The position numbers and the translations under genes are program-made. The notes under the pieces are model-generated. The model had not been told where the DNA came from and searched no databases. It worked only from the letters and a program-made list of their open reading frames with translations. This document shows positions 22,414 to 30,155 of a stretch of 64,000 nt of DNA, piece after piece; positions within the stretch are counted from its first letter, which is position 1, and every line of letters starts with the position of its first letter. The DNA comes from Marinoscillum furvescens DSM 4134 (GTDB lineage Bacteria; Bacteroidota; Bacteroidia; Cytophagales; Cyclobacteriaceae): assembly GCF_003386095.1 (NCBI RefSeq), contig NZ_QREG01000001.1, positions 186,001-250,000 on the forward strand. Direction: 5' to 3'.

Positions 22414-23115
22414 TTATTGCTTTCCTTTTGGGCGGAGCGGTCGCAGCTCCAGATCCACTGGAAGTAAGTTTGGATGCGAATCTAAAAGATCTACTACAGA
22501 TTTTGCTACATCTTCGGGGCGCATCATGTTGTCATGCGCATCTATCCCGTCAAAATCATCAAAAAAGTTTGTCTTTACACTACCAGGGTACACATTGGTC
22601 ACCTTGATACCCCAGTCGCGCAGCTCCATAAACAGAGAGTGGCCAAAGCCTGTGACTGCATGCTTCGTAGCTGCATAGCCCGACATGTTTTTCACCGGGT
22701 TGAGTCCGGCTATAGAACTGATATTGACAATATGGCCCTGATCCATCTTTTTCATCTGGGGCACTACCGCGCGGGTGCAGTACATCAGGCCATGGACGTT
22801 TACATCAAACATGCCCTTCCAGTCTTCGATAGGCAGCTCGTCGATGGCACCTGCTATTCCGTATCCCGCGTTGTTGATCAAGATGTGAATATCTTCTCCA
22901 ATGAGGTTCGTAGTTTCACTATAGGCACTTTCCACAGAGTCCAGATCGGCCACATCTGTTTCCACAAAGTGAAAATCATCGTGCGTGATGTCTGGCTGCG
23001 AGCGGCTCCAGCCGACCACTTTCACACCTTGCTCTAGTAGCTGAAGTGCGATGTGGAGACCAATCCCCTTGCTTACGCCCGTAACGATCGCTTTTTTTCC
23101 TTTTAACTGACTCAT
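22414..23115 (-). CDS. Short-chain dehydrogenase/reductase
   Basis: 233 residues from ATG 23115 (MSQLKGKKAIVTGVSKGIG); an in-frame ATG 24 bases upstream is less likely. Cofactor motif TGVSKGIG, NNAG at about 80, catalytic Ser in VNISSIAG and YxxxK in GYAATKHAV are present, so it is a classical SDR oxidoreductase using NAD(P)H. WSRSQPD after the second strand suggests an Arg that would favour NADP. The substrate is unknown. It lies 6 bp upstream of gldA, so it is probably transcribed with the gld genes, perhaps by chance. Confidence 0.88.
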   Translation of the reverse strand: MSQLKGKKAIVTGVSKGIGLHIALQLLEQGVKVVGWSRSQPDITHDDFHFVETDVADLDSVESAYSETTNLIGEDIHILINNAGYGIAGAIDELPIEDWKGMFDVNVHGLMYCTRAVVPQMKKMDQGHIVNISSIAGLNPVKNMSGYAATKHAVTGFGHSLFMELRDWGIKVTNVYPGSVKTNFFDDFDGIDAHDNMMRPEDVAKSVVDLLDSHPNLLPVDLELRPLRPKGKQ

Positions 23116-23263
23116 GTTGTTTGTTTTTAGGGTTTGCAATATGCTTTGTTTTTCTATGGATTACAATGGTCAAAGACCAATACCGTAAACTGGATGGCGC
23201 CTTTAAGTGTTGCACGATTTAGCCCACTGAAGCTAAAGGGTCCGCATTCTGACCTTTGCTTTT

Positions 23264-23291
23264 TTTGGTTGAGCGATTCCTAGTAATTTTG
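23264..23291 (+). promoter_or_regulatory. Promoter of flavin reductase gene, possibly leaderless
   Basis: TTTG at 23264-23267 and TAATTTTG at 23284-23291 (a perfect TAnnTTTG) with a 16-base gap. The -7 element ends only 6 bases before ATG 23298, so the transcript would start at or next to the start codon. Confidence 0.45.
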
Positions 23292-23297
23292 CCCCCT

Positions 23298-23831
23298 ATG
23301 ATTACAATCGTGAGCAGCACCAACCGCAACGACGCGGTTTCTTATCAAATAAGTCTTCTATACCAGCGCATATTAGCAGAACGCGATGTGGCTAGTGAAA
23401 TTATCAATCTAAATGATCTACCTGATGATTTTACCGTCTCGGCCCTGTATGAAAATTCAGGTAAAAACGAAGCGTTCAATGCGTTTAGAGCGCAAATGAA
23501 AGCTGCTCAAAAGTATGTATTTATTGTACCTGAGTACAATGGCTCCTTTCCGGGAGTGCTGAAGGCCTTTATAGACGGCCTTGAGTACCCACACACTTTT
23601 ACCAACAAGAAATGCGCACTGGTGGGACTCTCCTCGGGAGTACAAGGCGCCGGTCTGGCACTCAGCCACCTCACCGACATCTTCAACTACTGTGGCATGC
23701 ATGTACTGGCACTGAAGCCCAAACTCGCACGTATAGAAGCCAACCTCTCTGACGGTGAATCCTTCGAAATAGCGAACAAACTCTATATGGAGCTACTGGA
23801 GCAGCAGGCAGATTTGCTTATTGGGTTTTAA
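23298..23831 (+). CDS. NADPH-dependent FMN reductase family protein
   Basis: 177 residues from ATG 23298 (MITIVSSTNRNDAVSYQIS); an upstream in-frame ATG would add 14 unlikely residues and lie inside the promoter. The flavodoxin-like fold is recognisable by the first strand plus phosphate loop SSTNRNDA and by VPEYNGSFPGVLKAFIDGL, which is characteristic of NAD(P)H:FMN reductases. LVGLSSGVQGAGLALSHL is the third conserved block. It would transfer electrons from NADPH to FMN or quinones. It is followed closely by the DnaJ-like gene (9 bp), suggesting one transcript. Confidence 0.88.
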   Translation: MITIVSSTNRNDAVSYQISLLYQRILAERDVASEIINLNDLPDDFTVSALYENSGKNEAFNAFRAQMKAAQKYVFIVPEYNGSFPGVLKAFIDGLEYPHTFTNKKCALVGLSSGVQGAGLALSHLTDIFNYCGMHVLALKPKLARIEANLSDGESFEIANKLYMELLEQQADLLIGF

Positions 23832-23840
23832 CCAAAAGCC

Positions 23841-24635
23841 ATGCAAAACCACTACCTCAACCTGCTGGAGCTGGAGCCTGGAGCTACCAAACAAGATGTA
23901 AAAGCCGCCTACCGCCGCCTGTCCAAGAAGTACCACCCAGACCTCAACAAGCACCCTGAAGCACGGGAGCAATTCATCGCCATCACAGAGGCGTACAACT
24001 TTCTCATGAAAGTGGGCCCCACACCTCATCAGGAGCAGGTAAATTATGACTACAACCCTGCGCAGGACGAATACGAACGCTGGCGGCAGGATGCCCGTGA
24101 ACGAGCACGACGCAAAGCCCACGAAATCCAGAAAATGCGTATGGAAACCATTCGCAAGACCTTCTATGTGATGGATATTATTCTCCTCGGAGCCATGGTA
24201 TTTAACTTACTACTGGCCCTGGACTATAGCCTCCCCTACCGGGAGCATGAGCAGGAAGTAGTGGGTGTATCTCGGGTTTACGAAAAATCAAAAGGGAGGG
24301 CAATCTACCGGTATGATGATGTTCAGTTTACTGATTTTCGCATGCGCTTTGATCAGGGTGAAGTAGTGCTCAAAGAGCTAGGTAAGCAGGCTACCGTACG
24401 GGCCTCCGCGATATTTCGTCAACCCATTAGTGCCACCCTGATGTTGGATGGTGAGCCACGTGTAGTTGCTCAGATTTACAGTGTTTACGCTACTTTCAGC
24501 TTTCTTATTCCGTTTCAGTTTCTGGTCCTGGGGCTGTACCGGTATGTGACCAAAAGGCTGGACCCAAAAATAGGTGTGGGCCTTTTGGCCATTTTTACCG
24601 CTATCATACAGCTATACCTTTTTTATGGGCTTTAG
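23841..24635 (+). CDS. DnaJ-domain membrane protein
   Basis: 264 residues. J domain 1-60 with the HPD motif (KKYHPDLNKH), needed to stimulate DnaK ATPase. A charged linker with basic helix follows (about 80-105, RWRQDARERARRKAHEI). Then three hydrophobic segments (about 110-130, 215-235 and 245-262) place the rest in the membrane. There is no zinc-finger or C-terminal substrate-binding DnaJ domain, so it is a specialised J-protein that probably recruits DnaK to the membrane. It ends by overlapping the stop codon of the convergent lactonase gene (TTAG). Confidence 0.82.
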   Translation: MQNHYLNLLELEPGATKQDVKAAYRRLSKKYHPDLNKHPEAREQFIAITEAYNFLMKVGPTPHQEQVNYDYNPAQDEYERWRQDARERARRKAHEIQKMRMETIRKTFYVMDIILLGAMVFNLLLALDYSLPYREHEQEVVGVSRVYEKSKGRAIYRYDDVQFTDFRMRFDQGEVVLKELGKQATVRASAIFRQPISATLMLDGEPRVVAQIYSVYATFSFLIPFQFLVLGLYRYVTKRLDPKIGVGLLAIFTAIIQLYLFYGL

Positions 24636-25723
24636 AAAAACTTCAAGCAAACAGGCTTGGACATTTTCACTTCATTGCCTGTGTATGTAAGCATACCTGT
24701 CTCTGGATTGCGCTCAAAGACGGTGATATTGTCCGAATATTGATTGGCAACCAGCAGATGACGCTCATCCGGTGTTAGTGTGAAGTTTCTGGGCCAGTCT
24801 CCCTGCACAGACTCTGTGCCTAGAAAATCCAGCTTTCCACTTTCGGACACTGAGAAAATAGCAATACTGTTGTGCCCCCGGTTGGAGCCATATAGAAACC
24901 GCCCATCACTACTGATATGAATGTCTGCACACTGGCTGTGCTCAGCAAAATCCTTCGGCAAGGTATAGGCTCTGTCGAGCTGATTTAGTTTACCCGAAGT
25001 AGTATTAACCTGCGCGGAGACTATTGTATTGGAAAGTTCGTTGATCACAAAGGCCTGATTTCGCTTTGGATAAAAAATCAAATGGCGAGGACCATCACCC
25101 GGCTCTAGCTGTAAGGCTACAAAACCTTCGCCCAGCTTGCCATTTTTCACAGCATATCCCATCACCGCATCGATCCCCAGGTCTACGACATAGAGAAACT
25201 TGCCATCCGGCGAAAAAATAGAACAATGCGCATGAGGGCCTTCCTGGCGTTTTTCGTTTGGCCCTGAGCCCACATGCTGAAAAGTATCTACTGCATCTAC
25301 AAACGTACCATCCTGATTTAAGGCATAGATCACGCCATCTCCAGAAGAGTAGTTGGCAGCCGCAACGGCATTGGCTTCCGTACTGAAGTCCACATAGCAA
25401 GGGTTTTTACCCACAGCACTTACGGTATCGAAAGGTAAGAGACCTCCTTCTTCTACAGCATAAGCCACCACTTTGCCATCGGGTCGTTCTCCGAGGCTGT
25501 ACACCCGCTTTTTGTCTGGAGTGATGGTAAGATAAGAGGGATTGTTGGCTTTGGCGGCAAGCGCAGGCAATGACAATTCTCCCGTTTCTGAATTAAACGT
25601 AGCTGAGTAGATCCCTTCGCTACCTTCACCTGTATAGGTGCCGATGAGCAGGTCATAGTTAGGAGCCGCCGGACTACACGCGGCCAGTACTGCCAGCAGC
25701 AGTGATAATTTGAGTAATTTCAT
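24632..25723 (-). CDS. Lactonase-family beta-propeller lipoprotein (Pgl-like)
   Basis: 363 residues. A lipoprotein signal (LLLAVLAAC, Cys at about 16) is followed by a seven-bladed beta-propeller of the YbhE/Pgl 6-phosphogluconolactonase family. Seen are the start LLIGTYTGEGSEGIYS, the block EGPHAHCSIFSPDGKFLYVVDLG with catalytic-site His residues, and GPRHLIFYPKRNQAFVINELSNT. The cytoplasmic enzymes hydrolyse 6-phosphogluconolactone, but export as a lipoprotein points to another lactone or sugar substrate in the periplasm or on the cell surface. It stands alone on the minus strand. Confidence 0.85.
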   Translation of the reverse strand: MKLLKLSLLLAVLAACSPAAPNYDLLIGTYTGEGSEGIYSATFNSETGELSLPALAAKANNPSYLTITPDKKRVYSLGERPDGKVVAYAVEEGGLLPFDTVSAVGKNPCYVDFSTEANAVAAANYSSGDGVIYALNQDGTFVDAVDTFQHVGSGPNEKRQEGPHAHCSIFSPDGKFLYVVDLGIDAVMGYAVKNGKLGEGFVALQLEPGDGPRHLIFYPKRNQAFVINELSNTIVSAQVNTTSGKLNQLDRAYTLPKDFAEHSQCADIHISSDGRFLYGSNRGHNSIAIFSVSESGKLDFLGTESVQGDWPRNFTLTPDERHLLVANQYSDNITVFERNPETGMLTYTGNEVKMSKPVCLKFF

Positions 25724-25824
25724 AGATCGATGAATGGTTTAAAAAAAGGTGAATTTACAAAAAATCAGCGCGGCGTGTGATTTTTCTATGGTCACCTGCG
25801 AATAACAGGGCAAAGCAAGACCAC

Positions 25825-26361
25825 ATGAAGCAATCCGCCTCCACAGTATCCCTTTCAGAAAAGATGAACGCCTCTACACCGGAAATGACATTGGAGCAGG
25901 TTTTAACAACATATAAGCCACTCCTGCTAAAAGTGATTAACTCCTACTGTCAGGCTCCGGAAGACCGGGATGACCTGATGCAAGAGATCTCCGTACAGGT
26001 CTGGAAAAGCCTACACCGGTACGATGGCCGGGTAAAGCTATCCACCTGGCTCTACCGCGTGGCACTCAATGTGGCCATCAGCCATCACCGCAAACAAAAA
26101 AAAGAAACAACCGAATCGCTCACACAGGTCATAGAGGCACCTCCTCCAGCATCAGAAAACCCGCAGGTGGCACAGTTGCACAGGTTCATCAACCAGCTGG
26201 ATGAGTTTAACAAAGCCATCATCCTGCTCTACCTGGATGACCTGTCTCATGAAGAAATCAGCAAGATACTTGGCATCAGCAAGTCGAATGTAGGCACACG
26301 CATAGGACGAATAAAAGAAAAACTCAAACAAGCATTTACTCAACATAAAACTCAAGACTAA
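25825..26361 (+). CDS. ECF sigma-70 factor
   Basis: 178 residues from ATG 25825; a start at 25777 would add 16 residues. Region 2 (about 25-90) has YCQAPEDRDDLMQEISVQVW and STWLYRVALNVAISHHR. Region 4 (about 110-170) has AIILLYLDDLSHEEISKILG and SKSNVGTRIGRIKEKL. It lacks the SusC/FecR-linked Bacteroidota features of the sigma gene at 2382. The stop codon overlaps the start of the next gene by one base (TAATG), which binds it to a membrane protein that is probably its regulator. Confidence 0.9.
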   Translation: MKQSASTVSLSEKMNASTPEMTLEQVLTTYKPLLLKVINSYCQAPEDRDDLMQEISVQVWKSLHRYDGRVKLSTWLYRVALNVAISHHRKQKKETTESLTQVIEAPPPASENPQVAQLHRFINQLDEFNKAIILLYLDDLSHEEISKILGISKSNVGTRIGRIKEKLKQAFTQHKTQD

Positions 26362-27026
26362 TGGAAATCGATCAACTAAAACTTTACTGGAAACAGTACG
26401 ACGAAAAGCTAGACCGAAACTGGAAGCTAAACATGCACCTGCTGCGCACTACCAACACCAGCAAGGCTCGAAACGAACTCAACAAACTCACCTGGGTGAT
26501 TGGGATTACGCTGGCTTTTTATGTCTTAGCCACTTACTACTTTGTGCATTTCACCATCGGTGGGTGGCCTTCCCCATACCTGGTAGGTTCGGGAGCCATA
26601 CTGAGTATCTGGACACTCATTATCAGTGTGGGGTGCGTACACGAGCTAGAGCTGATCAGCCGCATAGACTTTAGCGAACCTGTAGCTACTGTACAGGGCA
26701 AACTACTCCGACTCAAGCTGATCATTATCCGCTATTTACGGTTGGTCGTATGGATCTTTCCCTTTTTCATGGCCTTCATTGCCTGGTTTTTCAAAGCACT
26801 GTTTGGTATAGACATCATGCTGCATGCCGACCCTACCTGGCTGTGGAGCAATGTAGCCATCGGGGTACTGGTCTTTCTACCATTCTCTATATGGGCACAT
26901 CGAAAACTAAGCCCCAAAAATGCCAACAAACCCTGGATGAATAAACTCATCATAGGCAATGGCAGTCAGATCAACAAGGCGCTGGAATTCATCGGCGAGA
27001 TTGATGAATTCGACAAAGAACGTTAG
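26361..27026 (+). CDS. Multi-span membrane protein, probable partner of ECF sigma factor
   Basis: 221 residues. Cytoplasmic N-terminus (1-42) rich in charge with WKQYDEKLDRNWKLN, then four hydrophobic spans (about 43-65, 72-92, 123-145, 158-178) and a cytoplasmic tail. It starts within the stop codon of the sigma gene. Genes in this place after short ECF sigma genes often encode the anti-sigma factor, and the N-terminal soluble helices would fit. No known anti-sigma zinc motif (HxxxCxxC) is present, so the assignment rests on position. Confidence 0.6.
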   Translation: MEIDQLKLYWKQYDEKLDRNWKLNMHLLRTTNTSKARNELNKLTWVIGITLAFYVLATYYFVHFTIGGWPSPYLVGSGAILSIWTLIISVGCVHELELISRIDFSEPVATVQGKLLRLKLIIIRYLRLVVWIFPFFMAFIAWFFKALFGIDIMLHADPTWLWSNVAIGVLVFLPFSIWAHRKLSPKNANKPWMNKLIIGNGSQINKALEFIGEIDEFDKER

Positions 27027-27050
27027 ATTTAATTCAAAAAAACTGACCGA

Positions 27051-27497
27051 ATGAGCATTACGATTCCTAGCCCTATCCAACTGGTAGGGCTCGACCTAAA
27101 TCGACGCACAACCAACACCAACGCACAGTCTTCGGAAGACTGTGGTGCACTTTGGCAAAAGTTTGAGCAAGAGGTAGCAAGTAAAATAAAGGGCCGCTTA
27201 TCTGACAAGGTATTTGCTGTTTACTACGACTATGACCCAAATGATCCAGCTGCATTCCGGTATTTTGTGGGTAGCGAAGCTCCTACTGAGCCTAATCCAG
27301 AGCTAGACCATCTCATGATACCGCCCGGCAGTTATCAAAAAGTAGTAGCCAAAGGCAAAATGCCCGAGTGCATGACTACCGCCTGGAAAGAGGTCTGGGA
27401 AAGTAAACATAGCCGTCAATACACGTTTGATTTTGAAGTATATGACAGCCGCAGCCAGGACTGGTCCAATGCTGAGGTGGATATTTTCATTTCTTGA
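27051..27497 (+). CDS. GyrI-like effector-binding domain protein
   Basis: 148 residues made of one SOUL/GyrI-type effector-binding domain without a DNA-binding part. Recognisable are the first strand VGLDLNRRTTN, VFAVYYDYDPNDPAAFRYFVGSE split around DPNDP, and IPPGSYQKVVAKG followed by AWKEVWES, the usual order in AraC effector-binding domains. Stand-alone versions bind small hydrophobic ligands or inhibit gyrase. It lies 24 bp after the sigma partner and may be part of the same transcript. Confidence 0.78.
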   Translation: MSITIPSPIQLVGLDLNRRTTNTNAQSSEDCGALWQKFEQEVASKIKGRLSDKVFAVYYDYDPNDPAAFRYFVGSEAPTEPNPELDHLMIPPGSYQKVVAKGKMPECMTTAWKEVWESKHSRQYTFDFEVYDSRSQDWSNAEVDIFIS

Positions 27498-27638
27498 TCT
27501 CCGAAAAAAAATCCCGTCATGTGACAGATAACTAACAAGTATTCATTACCTTGTATACACCCCTTAGTTAATTGACGATCAGATCAAATTTGAGGATAGA
27601 CAACACATTGCCTTTGTACAATTGTATCTTTTCTAAAG

Positions 27639-27669
27639 AAAGCAGGCCACCCGTCAGGCCTGCTTTTTT
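27639..27669 (+). terminator. Rho-independent terminator
   Basis: AAAGCAGGCC/GGCCTGCTTT stem with an 8-base loop and T run, ending the sigma factor/GyrI-like unit. The 140 bp between the stop at 27497 and this site hold no gene that I can see. Confidence 0.85.
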
Positions 27670-27704
27670 ATTGGTTAACTTGGCACAAACAAACTACTCT
27701 TCCC

Positions 27705-28445
27705 TTGATTATCGCTTTAGCACAAATCGCTCCTTTTAGAGGTAACTTTCAAAGCAACCTACGCCAGCACCTTCATGTAGCTCGTGTTGCGCATCGATTT
27801 GATGTGGATTTATTACTCTTCCCTGAGCTATCGCTTACAGGCTATGAGCCCTCACTGGCTAAAGAGCTGGCACTTCCCTCCACACATACGCGTTTTTCTC
27901 CTCTGCAAGAAGCCGCACAGAGGTACCGCATGACCATTGCTTGTGGCATGCCGCTGAGCACCAAAGAGCTTCCGCAAATTGGCTTACTGACATTTGCTCC
28001 CGATACGGCTCCTTCTGCTTACGCCAAAAACCACCTTCACCCAGATGAAACACCTTATTTCTCACCGGGCAAAGAGGTAGCACTCTTACACCCTTCACCT
28101 GCCATAGCCCCGGCGATCTGCTACGAGCTAGGCCTGGAGACACACCTCTCCAACTGCCTGCAACTCCACATGGAAATTTATGCCACTTCTGTAGCAAAAA
28201 CAGCCACCGGCCTGGCAAGAGCCCATGAGCACCTTCAGCTTGTAGCAAAAAAACATAGCGTGATGAGCCTGCTCGTAAATGCTGTAGGTGAGTGCGAAGA
28301 AGGGATCTGCGCAGGTGGATCAGCTGTATGGGCAGCTGGGGGACAACCCATCGGCTTGCTATCCAGAGATGAAGAAGGACTTTTGATTGTGGATACGGAC
28401 ATGCAGCGGACAAAGACTCACCAACTGCAACAAAAAACGGTCTGA
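27705..28445 (+). CDS. Carbon-nitrogen hydrolase (nitrilase superfamily)
   Basis: 246 residues from TTG 27705. The catalytic triad of the superfamily can be placed: Glu41 in LLLFPELSLTGYEP, Lys108 in AYAKNHLHPDE, and Cys139 in PAICYELGLE. Members hydrolyse amides, often of glutamine analogues or omega-amides. LHPDE and the FSPG that follows are usual near the lysine. The specific substrate is not clear. It starts 36 bp after the terminator and so has its own promoter. A ATG start further in would remove the first strand, so TTG is preferred. Confidence 0.82.
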   Translation: MIIALAQIAPFRGNFQSNLRQHLHVARVAHRFDVDLLLFPELSLTGYEPSLAKELALPSTHTRFSPLQEAAQRYRMTIACGMPLSTKELPQIGLLTFAPDTAPSAYAKNHLHPDETPYFSPGKEVALLHPSPAIAPAICYELGLETHLSNCLQLHMEIYATSVAKTATGLARAHEHLQLVAKKHSVMSLLVNAVGECEEGICAGGSAVWAAGGQPIGLLSRDEEGLLIVDTDMQRTKTHQLQQKTV

Positions 28446-28519
28446 CAACCAAACTTCAATTCGTACGATTCGTTAGTCCTGTCAAACTTCATTTTTGAAT
28501 CCTAAAATCAATATCAATT

Positions 28520-29155
28520 ATGGCATTAAGAATAGGTGACGATGCACCCAACTTTCAGGTAGAAACTACCGAAGGAAAAATCGATTTTCACGAATGGCTG
28601 GGAGACAGCTGGGGCGTGCTATATTCTCACCCTGCAGACTACACTCCAGTGTGTACTACAGAACTTGGTCGTACGGCACAGCTAGGTGATGAGTTTGCTA
28701 GTCGCAATACCAAAGTATTGGCAGTGAGTGTAGATGATCTGGAGTCTCACCAGGGATGGATCAAAGACATCAATGAAACCCAAAACTGTGAGGTAAACTT
28801 CCCGATTATTGCAGATCCGGACCGTGTGGTGGCAACAGCCTACGACATGATTCACCCGAATGCATCGGCAACAGCTACGGTACGCTCGGTGTTCTTCATA
28901 GGACCAGATAAAAAGATCAAAGCATCAATTACTTACCCGGCGAGCACCGGAAGAAATTTCGCGGAGATTCTACGCGTGATCGACTCCCTGCAGCTGACAG
29001 CCAACTTCAGTGTAGCAACTCCAGCTGACTGGGTACAAGGGCAGGACGTGGTAATCACTCCTGCGGTGAAGGATGAGGAAATCCCTGGCAAATTCCCCAA
29101 AGGACACACGGTGATCAAACCATATCTACGCATGACCCCTCAGCCGGATAAGTAG
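28520..29155 (+). CDS. 1-Cys peroxiredoxin (Prx6 family)
   Basis: 211 residues. The peroxidatic Cys45 lies in HPADYTPVCTTELG, the Prx6-type motif. Next come the FPIIADPDRVVATAYDMIHP block and the C-terminal extension with GKFPKGHTVIKPYLRMTPQ that distinguishes Prx6 from typical 2-Cys enzymes. It reduces hydrogen peroxide and organic hydroperoxides. There is no resolving Cys at the usual C-terminal place, and Cys90 in QNCEVNFP is the only other cysteine seen. It is monocistronic with its own terminator. Confidence 0.95.
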   Translation: MALRIGDDAPNFQVETTEGKIDFHEWLGDSWGVLYSHPADYTPVCTTELGRTAQLGDEFASRNTKVLAVSVDDLESHQGWIKDINETQNCEVNFPIIADPDRVVATAYDMIHPNASATATVRSVFFIGPDKKIKASITYPASTGRNFAEILRVIDSLQLTANFSVATPADWVQGQDVVITPAVKDEEIPGKFPKGHTVIKPYLRMTPQPDK

Positions 29156-29228
29156 TTTGAATGTACTCAAGAGCGTCTTTTGATTTTGTCAAATGAGCGT
29201 CTCTGATAATAAAAAACTGATTGATGGT

Positions 29229-29273
29229 TAAAAGGTGGCACCGGTGCTTTGCGCACTAAGCCACCTTTTTTTA
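29229..29273. terminator. Bidirectional terminator between peroxiredoxin and DUF4249 genes
   Basis: AAAAGGTGGC/GCCACCTTTT stem with a loop that itself can pair (GTGC/GCGCAC), T run on either side. It serves both convergent transcripts; its end overlaps the DUF4249 stop codon. Confidence 0.8.
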
Positions 29274-30155
29274 TTCTTCAATTTTCTTAACGGTGGAGGT
29301 GAAAGCAGCGAGCAATCCGTAACCTCCCGAAATGTTATTGTACATGGGTACCGGCTCACCTGAAAACAAGTCTGGATACTGATTCCACTGGTGGATCTCA
29401 TATTTCCTCATGTACTCATAGTAGGACTCGCTAACGCTTCGTACACCTACATAGTACTTGAAATCTGGGTGATAATAGTCATACCAAATTTCAAGACTAA
29501 CCTCCCCATCCTTAAATGCTGCATCTGTAAAAACTAAGCCTCTGGATGATTCCTCCAGCCACGGAATAGGAGATTGTATCCAGCCAATCTCCGACCTGTA
29601 CACATATACCGAATCTTCATAGCCGGCAGTCTCTTCATACATAAGAAACACTTCGTAGAAATTGTCCACTCCTTTTTCATCTACCATTTCAAACTTGATG
29701 GCGCTATACTCATAACCGTCAATATCATAGCGAATACCATCGAGCTCCGCTTTCAATAGATTAGCTGGATTCGGCAAGCTAACCGATGAGCTGGCCGAAG
29801 GCAGGTCATCATCATTGACGAGCACTTCGAAGGTATCTCCCGGTTTTATATCACACGGATACACCCAATGATATTGTTCATTTAAAGCCCCCACCAGCTC
29901 CATACCATTTTGCTTTACAGCAGGCTGAGCACCAGCCTCATACAAAGCGGTATTTGTTTGACCATTTGGAGGACTGGTACGAGTAATGAGCAAGCGAAAT
30001 GCCGAATCACTTTCATCTACCAGGCCATTTAGCACCAACTTAGGCTCATGCGGAGGCATCTCTACATAGACTTCCTTCTCGAAAAAATCCGTACAAGCCG
30101 AAAGCAGCACCACCGCCATCAGCCAACTCAATAGATCCTTAAAACTTAAATTCAT
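29271..30155 (-). CDS. DUF4249 lipoprotein
   Basis: 294 residues. Lipoprotein signal with VVLLSAC (Cys about 21) followed by acidic residues, a possible surface-export signal in Bacteroidota. The pattern PKLVLNGLVDESDSAFRLLI with a later GDTFEVLVN is that of DUF4249 proteins, which occur almost always next to a TonB receptor. It overlaps the end of the TonB receptor gene by 17 bp, so the two are coupled. It is probably a surface ligand-binding partner of that receptor; ligand unknown. Confidence 0.85.
   Translation of the reverse strand: MNLSFKDLLSWLMAVVLLSACTDFFEKEVYVEMPPHEPKLVLNGLVDESDSAFRLLITRTSPPNGQTNTALYEAGAQPAVKQNGMELVGALNEQYHWVYPCDIKPGDTFEVLVNDDDLPSASSSVSLPNPANLLKAELDGIRYDIDGYEYSAIKFEMVDEKGVDNFYEVFLMYEETAGYEDSVYVYRSEIGWIQSPIPWLEESSRGLVFTDAAFKDGEVSLEIWYDYYHPDFKYYVGVRSVSESYYEYMRKYEIHQWNQYPDLFSGEPVPMYNNISGGYGLLAAFTSTVKKIEE

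Noticed and set aside
27498-27704. Small RNA gene between GyrI-like and hydrolase genes
   Set aside because: Only a terminator hairpin can be supported; no promoter matching the consensus is seen before it.
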